Source of the DNA: Meconema thalassinum
Lineage: Eukaryota > Arthropoda > Insecta > Orthoptera > Tettigoniidae
Direction of reading: 5' to 3'
DNA: 64,000 nt
Assembly: GCA_946902985.2 (NCBI GenBank)
Contig: OX336392.1
Location: 20,806,716 to 20,870,715, forward strand
Below are positions 56,991 to 64,000 of the stretch, in pieces (within the stretch, counting starts at the first letter, position 1; the number at the start of each line of letters is the position of its first letter). The notes under the pieces are model-generated. The model saw nothing but the letters and a program-made list of their open reading frames with translations, had not been told where the DNA came from and made no database searches. Made by a program: the position numbers and the translations under genes.

Positions 56991-59312
56991 GCCCCTGACT
57001 TTCCTCTTGTCTCAGTAGACTTCCAGCTTCCTCAGTATGTGTGTCTGGATTCTTCATGTTCCCAATGGCTTTCTCCCATCGTCCTTGCTCTTCACCTTGA
57101 CTAGCGTGTAATTCCTCTAGGTAATTTTGTGATTGAGCGTGCCTATCATTCCAGTCATTTCGATAATTACGTGCCTCTCCTTTATTTTGATCTCTCCTTC
57201 CGTTCCATCTTTGATTCCCATTGTTATCACCGTATCTTCCATAAGGCCTCTCATTTCTTCGATTTTCACGCCATTGTTGATACCCTCTCTGCTGATATCT
57301 ATTGTTGCCTTGATATGACCTATTGTTGTAATTATTCTCGTTACGCTGGTACGGTCTGTTTTCTACCTCTTCCTGGTTCCGCCTAGGTGTGGATGTGCTT
57401 GTATTTGTACCCTGCGTTTTCGTGTTTGCCTGTTTTGGTTTTATGACCTCTGTCGTATTGACTAACTCCAGTTGTCTTCCTCCTCTATAATGATTATGAG
57501 ATGTAGTCTCATCTATCTGGCGTAATATCTGTTCTGCATGTAATGCCGTACTAACGTTCGCTGCGACTAGTACTTGTTGCACGTTGACTGGTAATTGCCG
57601 CGCTATAGTCATCACCAGATCCGCTTCATTTAAAGGGTAATCAAGGTCGCGAAATTTTAACATTTGCATGTTAAAGAAATCTGAGTATTTCGTTTGCTGG
57701 GTAGTTTGGTATTTCCTAGAGTAAAGCTCCATTCTTAAGCTCTGTTGTAATGCCGGCGACCAGTACTTGCGCAGAAACGCGATTTTGAAATCTGTCATAG
57801 TTTCAAATGTATATTTGAAGCTTAAAAACCATGTAAGGACATTTCCTGATAAAAATCTTTCCATCATCCTTAACCTACGTGCTTCAGGTACCCCAGTGTC
57901 ATTGTAATGATCTTCAATTTCTTTAATAAAGGCTTTAGGTGTCACCCCTGAATTTTCCGTGTACTTCTGCTGTTTATAATCGTTCGAGCGAATTACTTGG
58001 ATAAGTTGTGTGGGCTGATGACCGTCCTGCGGCGTGGAACTCCTTTCAATATTCTTGCGAAACCCCTCCGTGTTTGTTGTTAATGGGCTCTCTGTCTGAG
58101 TCTGACTTCCTGCTGTGCTAGTCCCCTCCGGGCTATTTGAGTCGTCCTGCTTATTTTCCATTGTTCCCGTTTTAAATATCGAGGATTGTTCTATTGACCT
58201 CAGTTCAGCCTTAATGATCCTGTCTGTTTGTTCTTTAAGTTTACTCTTAATTTCTTGCTCTAATGCTTGAATACGAGTATGATTTTCGCCTACTGACTTA
58301 AGGATGGTTGATCTTTCCTCTTTAGAATCGATATTCATTTTTTCGCCAATCTTTTCTTATTTGCTCATTAATCGTGCTTACTTTCTCCTCAATCTGGCTT
58401 TTAGTGTCATCCTGATTGCTTTCTATCTGGCTCAACCTTTCGTCGATGGTATTCTTTAATTGATCCTGATCCGCTTCTAGGCTTTTCCATTTCTCCGCTG
58501 ATTTTATTTCGAGACGATCCATATCTTTAATTATGCCGGATATATTTTCATCTACCGCTGATAATTGTTGTTGAATGACCTTGCCGCTTAAATCGTCCTT
58601 CCAACTTATCCTGAGCTATCTTGACCTCGCTCGTACTCATAGTGCATGCTAGTTCAATTTGCTCTAATTTACCTAACACCGTTTCATCCAGAATGCTAAG
58701 TTTTTGATCAAATATACTTTCCATTTTCTTAATCTGATCTAATTGTTTTTCATTGTTTTTACTAACATCTAGGGCCAGCAATACCATCTGTTGATTAGTA
58801 TGTTTCTTCATCTCTGCGGTTAACGAAGCTAATTGGTTCGTGTTTTTAACATTCTGCGCCTCTAACTGCGAATTTATAGTGTCATTGATTTCATTTTTTA
58901 GTAATCTAGCTTGTTCCGCCTGATATTCATTTTGTTCAATCCTACTGTTATTTAATTGTGTCCGCAATGATTCACTTTGTTCAGATAGTTTTGTGTTTAG
59001 TGATTCACTTTGTTCGGATAGTTTAGTTTTTAATGATTCACTCTGCTCAGACAATTTGTTTATAGACTCACATTGTTCTAACATAGTATTGTTTAGTGAT
59101 TCACTTTGTTCGGATAGTTTAGTTTTTAGTGATTCACTCCGCTCAGACAATTTGTTTATAGCTTCACTTTGTTCTAACATACTACTGTTTATTTGTTCAG
59201 ATAATTTCGCGTTTAATGATTCACTCTGTTCCGCCAATTTAGTGTCCAACAATTTCTGTGTCCTCCTAGCTGCACTCTCAGTGATTTCTTGAATCTGTTC
59301 TACTGTTGCCAT
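56929..59312 (-). pseudogene. gag: Gypsy-3 gag, with frameshifts
   Basis: The start is taken at MATVEQIQEITESAARRTQ (59312), after a short upstream open stretch. The first ~250 residues are repeats of SEQSESLNTKLSEQ-type units, predicting a long coiled coil. The frame breaks near 58550-58590 and again near 58330-58350. The rest (58338-56929) contains the capsid region with TWFLSFKYTFETM and LRKYWSPALQQSLRMELYSR, then an N/R/Q/Y-rich tail that likely binds RNA. No CCHC knuckle is visible. The design parallels the Gypsy-2 gag, although their sequences differ. Confidence 0.85.
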
Positions 59313-60022
59313 GTTATACACTTTATATGAGACATTAGGGAAATGGCATAAAGCAATGTCCCCTGACACATACATATAATCCCAATGCACATTTAATTTC
59401 TTTACTCTACTCAGTTCATTTATATTTTACATTTAATCCCACTAGTCGATTGCATCTCTGAGTGGTTCTAATTTTACTCAATTTAATTTAAACCCAAACA
59501 CATATTTAGTCATTAAATTGTTATCCTGATCTGATATTAACAATGACTAATTAACAAAGTATTAATTGTCATTTAAGGCTACCAGCCTCCTAACATTTGC
59601 ATGAGTTTGACTTTCTAAACAAATCTAGTTTTAACTTTAATCATTGGGCGCCGGGTATCACGTATATTACTTTTTACTTTAATTCATTAGACAAAAACGT
59701 GAACCGTATTTTACATTGCAAACCCCTGATTTTAATTTATATGTCACACAGTTGGCGGTATCCTCTTCGCCTCAATTACTTTTAATAAAATAACACTTTC
59801 CGGTGATTAAAATACTGTCATATCTACCTCCACTCGTGGCCTGTCAGTTTTACACAAATACGCCAACTAAATGTGTTCCAGCAGCGAACCAGCAACAAAA
59901 AATACACCTTCATTGTTGCGTCAGTTTGTAATCCCAACTACGCTTACATTGACATGTGCAATTTCTCTGCCGTTACACCACAGTGAACCGTCCCACGCTT
60001 GGCCGCGCCAGTTTACCTCCTA
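59313..60022. other. Gypsy-3 leader with possible primer-binding site
   Basis: About 710 bp between the shared LTR and gag. On the minus strand, 12 nt after the LTR end, TGGCGCGGCCAAGCG begins with TGG like a tRNA 3'-end complement. The matching tRNA was not identified. No frame with a domain. Confidence 0.5.
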
Positions 60023-62747
60023 TGAACCCTTTAGTATTGCAGTGTTTATATGCAAGAATCTTGATCAAGGGGTCGCGCTCAGTTCATAGTGTGATGTTTA
60101 GGTTCGCCAAACAACATGCTCTACTGAGGTAAGGGTCATAGGATTAAAACTATAATTAAGAAAGAAAGTGACAAGACGTAAAATAATAACATAATTTAAT
60201 GACTATTAGCGCAAATGACATGAATATAGACAACAACAAAAATAAATTTCCTCCCTGAATCTTCCCATGACAGAAATATTTATCAAAGCTTGAGGAGTCA
60301 GACGGATCTCCCCCTTATAAAAAATGTGGATTCAAGTTCCACTAACTTGCATTGGATTTTATGTACGCGTAATGACTAACTACGACGAATGAGTACTAGG
60401 ATGACTGTTCGTTTACATCGGGTAATAGCCACGACGCTTACGAACAATCATCTCGTAAATCAACGTTTACGGATATGGGACACAACACTAATAAAACCCT
60501 TAAAAATTAATGCTGACACACAATCTAAAATTAATATTTACAGGAATCTCCCTCGAGACCCTCCTTCAATGCAATGACGCATCTGACAAAATGAGCTGCC
60601 AACCCGGCCAATTGCTCAATACACAAACAAGGAAAAGACAGCATCGCACGTGACTACACGGGTCACTACTACAGAACATAACATGGAATGTAACCAACAA
60701 CAACAAAAGCCTCACCGGCTCAGATTACGTTATATGAACAAAAATGCACGTTAAGCTAACACTTCGGAGATCATAGTGATTCGTAGGCAACTCCCATTTA
60801 TTTAAACAATTTTTACCATTGATCAGTTCTTATTCTGTATTCCAAGTAATTATACGGAGCCAACAAGCACTCCCCTAATGACCTTGATGCAATCCTTTCA
60901 GCCCGCCTTGTGAAACAACTTCCCCCTTCCTCACTCTGTCATCGTCCAGCCCAGTGTGTAAAAATAACATGACCAACTGACCGTTATCTCGTAGAATCAA
61001 CAGCAACAAATCTCAACCACACAAACATATGGTAAGACTTTAATCGATATAGCCACATATGTCCTCGCAAGGTAACCATATGGACTTGGCACCAAGCTGA
61101 CAGAAATCAGTCTACGCTGAAATTCCCGCTTGTAATGACCAATAAAATACACACACACACACACACACACTGCTGGGAATGACATAACATTTTCACACAG
61201 GTCGGCTGAATCAGATCCTCACAAACTATTAAAAAAAATTAAAACCTACGAGAGAGCTGACTGCTCCTCGCCACAATTCACATTGCTCCAACGGCAATAA
61301 ACTCACTGAATCTGACCAATAATAAACATTACAAGATTAATTTACCCTCCAATCTACTGCATGATTATACTAATTCAGTCCTACTTCTGAAACACAACAT
61401 ATCTCCGAGAGACGCTTCTTAATCGCACTACGTAAACATATGCGAACATGGTCGTCCACATAGCTACGTTAATTAAAACAAACAAACAAACAAGAACTTA
61501 CGACTGATAAAAATATGTGCGAGCTGTTTCCATGCAAAAGGTGTGTCAGACCAAAACTAAATACACTACGTTAATCAACACAAGCAAGATATTTACAAAA
61601 CAAAATATGTCCCATATACCATAAGTTAATTTGTCAGATAATAAGAATATTATTCATGTACTCATCCTCAGCCAGTCACCGTCAACGAACATCTGCAGCC
61701 ATTTCCCTACTTAATACCGCTTAGCTCGTCTCCCACATCTCGATGGAGTGTTGACAGTTCCAAACTTCTTCCAGGATATGCGATGTCATCTCTCGTGCTG
61801 ATGCAAAAAGTTATAGATTAATTCACACTCGATATCTGTTTACTAAATTCGCCGTGTTAGGTACTTAATTCCCCAGAACAGACTGTTGGCGAATTGTCGA
61901 TGATACTGTCCCTACTAAAATAGTACAGTGACTATCTATCACATATATATAAAATAAAAAACACTGAATTTAACACATTTGTATTAATAAAAATCTGTGT
62001 CCTCATGACACGCAAAGTACAAGTGCCTACGTCCTTAGACGCACAAAAATGTAATAATAACCTCCGTCCTCAGATGCACAAAAGTAATAGTCATGTCTTG
62101 GCTCTTCACGACACTTATAAATGAACTGGCCCTAGGTATCGATAGAGGGGGAAATTATATAAAAATTTCTCAAAATAATAGTGGTACAGGAATGAAACAA
62201 ATATCACTGAACTCGTAAAATTGCGCAGGTCAAGAATATGCCCATTAATCCTAGAATCGATCGTAGAGATGTTGTCTAGCCGAACTCCCACGTTAATGCT
62301 AGCTGTCGCGTGCCCAAGCTAGACTTGGCGAGTTTGTAAGCATTCATCTCTCATTGGTTCCACATTTTCAATAACTTGGCGGTTTTTATCAGACCTTGGC
62401 CTCGTAGGAGTGTCCAGTATTATCCTCAGCCACTCACGTTACTGCATTATATTTTTTCTAGGCGCGAATATTACAATGAACATACTATAAGCGTGTCTCA
62501 CCACGCGTCCCTTCTATTTTGAGGTAGCCACCACCTGTCCTTCTGACACATAGCTAGGGTCTTTCTTTTCACAATGCTAAAGTATTTAGCCTTTTGTCAT
62601 ACTGCTGCAGGTATGTTCCCACTGTCTCCAACAAATTCTTGAAGTTTCCTCATCTTCGTCTGGCTATTTCATGACGGTGGTGGAAATATTAATTAATTGA
62701 AGAAATAAAACATCGAATCATTTATCCATCAGAGGATAAAGGGTTCA
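60023..62747 (-). repeat. Gypsy-3 LTR, shared middle copy (2725 bp)
   Basis: Near-identical to 50464-53158. It differs by a longer (CA)n near 61149, a ~22-bp A/T-rich insertion near 61943, one extra AAAC unit near 61485 and a few substitutions. Its left edge is unique leader sequence, which defines the LTR end at 60023. Confidence 0.9.
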
Positions 62748-63062
62748 CAACTCCTCCACTCACAAAATTTCGAACTTAGGATAAAGTCGACAATTTTTAA
62801 AGACTTCCGTAGGCCAATTTGTTTTATTTCAGAATCACCCCTTTTCTATTACTTGGTCTAGCCGCTCCTGTCTTGAATGGCATTTACTCGTTTTTTATCC
62901 TGCTTGGACCTCACTCTTTCAGCTGCTTGTGTGACGCGCTGATGCCTTAGGCAACACTCTGCCCGTCTCGTTAATGTTTGTCAACACCATCTCAACTTCC
63001 TTCTTCACGTGCCGTACTCAACTGCGCCCCGTCCACTTGGTTGATATAGGACGTCCATATAT
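62748..63062. other. 3' untranslated region of the second Gypsy-3 unit
   Basis: Copy of 53159-53474, one base shorter in a T/A run. Confidence 0.65.
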
Positions 63063-64000
63063 TCAAACTGCATCATTATTTCGGCTCTCCCATGGTTCGC
63101 TTCTTCGATACTTTTTTAAGTTGGCTGCATTGTAGACCGACATTGTTCCTGTGCTTAACTCTTTCACTTTGTAAGCATTATTTCCTAGGTTTCTTACAAT
63201 AGAATAGGGTCCTATGAACTTTTCACAGAATTTGCTGAAGATCTTCTTCTCTGGATCCGATGTAGCGGGTCGTTTCACCAAAACGAGCTGGTTGATTTCT
63301 AGATCACGGTGAAATCTCTTATTTCTCAATCGCCGTAATCTGCGATCTGCTTGTTTTCTCATGTAGGCTCTCGTTCTCTCTATTCGCAGGTCAGGTGCTA
63401 TCATGGCATCTTTTGGGCAGTTAATGATGCTTTTCCACGTTCTCACTGGATACTCGTTTTTGTGTAAGACCATAGGGATCTGTCCTGTTGACTCGTGCCT
63501 GGTAGAATTCATGCATGTCTCTACATCCTTAATTTTATCCACCCACTTATGATATTCTTCGGGAATGAAGATTCTCAAGTATGATGTTACACATTTTATT
63601 GCTCTCTCACTTGGATTAGCTTGGGCATGTCGGATACTGCTTAAAACGTGTTTTATACCCATGTCCTCCATACCTTTCTTGAATTCGGCGCTTGTAAAAT
63701 AGCTGCCGTGGTCTGACAATATAAATTCTGGTTTTCCAAGGATTGGAATAACTCTATTTCGAATACGACTGAGTACTTGTTTCGATGTGGTTTTCTGAAT
63801 GGGGCATAATACGACAAACTTAGAAAACACATCAATGCACACTAGCAAGTGACGGCAACCTCGTCTACCTTTCGGGATTGGGCCGAAACAGTCTAGGGCC
63901 AGTAGCTCGCAGGGTTTCTGAGGTAGCAATGGTCTAGGATACTGCCTCATTAAATAGTTATTGGACTTTGTCCTCTGACAAGGATCACAAGTCGTAATGA
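63063..64000 (-). CDS. pol: Second Gypsy-3 unit: integrase, cut by window edge
   Basis: The same frame as 53475-54410 with very few changes (for example PEEYHKW against PKEYHKW). It runs from the pol stop up through the core triad (LALDCFGP, ILSDHGSYF, PSERAIK) and open to 64000 at the integrase finger (CDPCQRTK). It belongs to the neighbouring tandem unit. Confidence 0.92.
   Translation of the reverse strand, partial: ITTCDPCQRTKSNNYLMRQYPRPLLPQKPCELLALDCFGPIPKGRRGCRHLLVCIDVFSKFVVLCPIQKTTSKQVLSRIRNRVIPILGKPEFILSDHGSYFTSAEFKKGMEDMGIKHVLSSIRHAQANPSERAIKCVTSYLRIFIPEEYHKWVDKIKDVETCMNSTRHESTGQIPMVLHKNEYPVRTWKSIINCPKDAMIAPDLRIERTRAYMRKQADRRLRRLRNKRFHRDLEINQLVLVKRPATSDPEKKIFSKFCEKFIGPYSIVRNLGNNAYKVKELSTGTMSVYNAANLKKYRRSEPWESRNNDAV

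Larger units (their letters stand above)
50464..64000 (-). mobile_element. Gypsy-3 tandem: two elements sharing a middle LTR
   Basis: Read on the minus strand from the right edge: pol end of one element (64000-63063), a 2.7-kb LTR (62747-60023), leader, gag and pol of a second element (59312-53475), then another LTR (53158-50464). Both LTRs are bounded by TGAACCC...GGGTTCA on the + strand. The order pol-LTR-gag-pol-LTR means the two elements share one LTR, as unequal recombination between LTRs would produce. The array continues beyond the window. Confidence 0.88.

Overview
The window reads as arthropod, most likely insect, repeat-rich DNA. The reasons are degenerate TTAGG-type telomeric repeats, Gypsy-group LTR retrotransposons, an APE-type LINE, tRNA-derived SINEs, a DDE transposon, A/T-rich spacers, and no bacterial gene organisation or ribosome-binding sites. 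I found no convincing single-copy host gene. The species cannot be named from the sequence; the SINEs and TTAGG repeats fit a non-dipteran, possibly orthopteroid insect, but that is a guess.

Layout. (1) 1-5015: the left part of a decayed Gypsy element (Gypsy-1, + strand; gag, then pol with protease, RT, RNase H and integrase). (2) 5016-23910: an 18.9-kb near-perfect palindrome. Its two 9.4-kb arms are separated by a 24-nt loop at 14440-14463. It has inverted ends beginning AGTAGTGTGG and a 6-bp target duplication AAGAAA, and it sits inside the Gypsy-1 pol reading frame. Each arm carries 263-bp and 225-bp tandem repeats, a SINE, a second tRNA-like repeat family in two copies, an intact tRNA-Leu(UAA) gene, a FLYWCH zinc-finger gene, (CCTAA)n/(TTAGG)n tracts and a 12-bp minisatellite. 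This is the most unusual object here. Its 6-bp duplication, 5'-AG ends and size resemble a Polinton/Maverick, but no Polinton gene is visible. (3) 23911-25552: the Gypsy-1 pol tail, a polypurine tract and the start of its 3' LTR. (4) 25553-34737: a complete, young Gypsy element (Gypsy-2, - strand) with 1368-bp LTRs and a GCAA duplication, inserted in the Gypsy-1 LTR.

(5) 34738-37489: A/T-rich non-coding DNA, perhaps the rest of the Gypsy-1 LTR. (6) About 37490-43800: an inverted-repeat, foldback-like element whose arms consist of ~296-bp tandem units around a short piggyBac-like transposase tail. A 3.2-kb decayed LINE (38122-41319) is inserted in its left arm. (7) 44362-46889: a region with short imperfect inverted ends, a recurring AAAACCCGCC motif and two nested SINEs. 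(8) 46988-49497: a DDE transposon with ~240-bp inverted repeats. (9) 50464-64000: a third Gypsy family (Gypsy-3, - strand) with 2.7-kb LTRs, arranged as a tandem pair sharing the middle LTR and running off the right edge.

Order of events from nesting: Gypsy-1 first; then, independently, the palindromic element into its pol gene and Gypsy-2 into its LTR. The four or so differences seen between the Gypsy-2 LTRs imply recent insertion. The palindrome arms differ by scattered substitutions and a ~18-nt indel, so they are not a trivial copy of one read, although a long-read foldback artefact should still be formally excluded. All frame interruptions are described as seen; some lie in homopolymers and could be sequencing errors.
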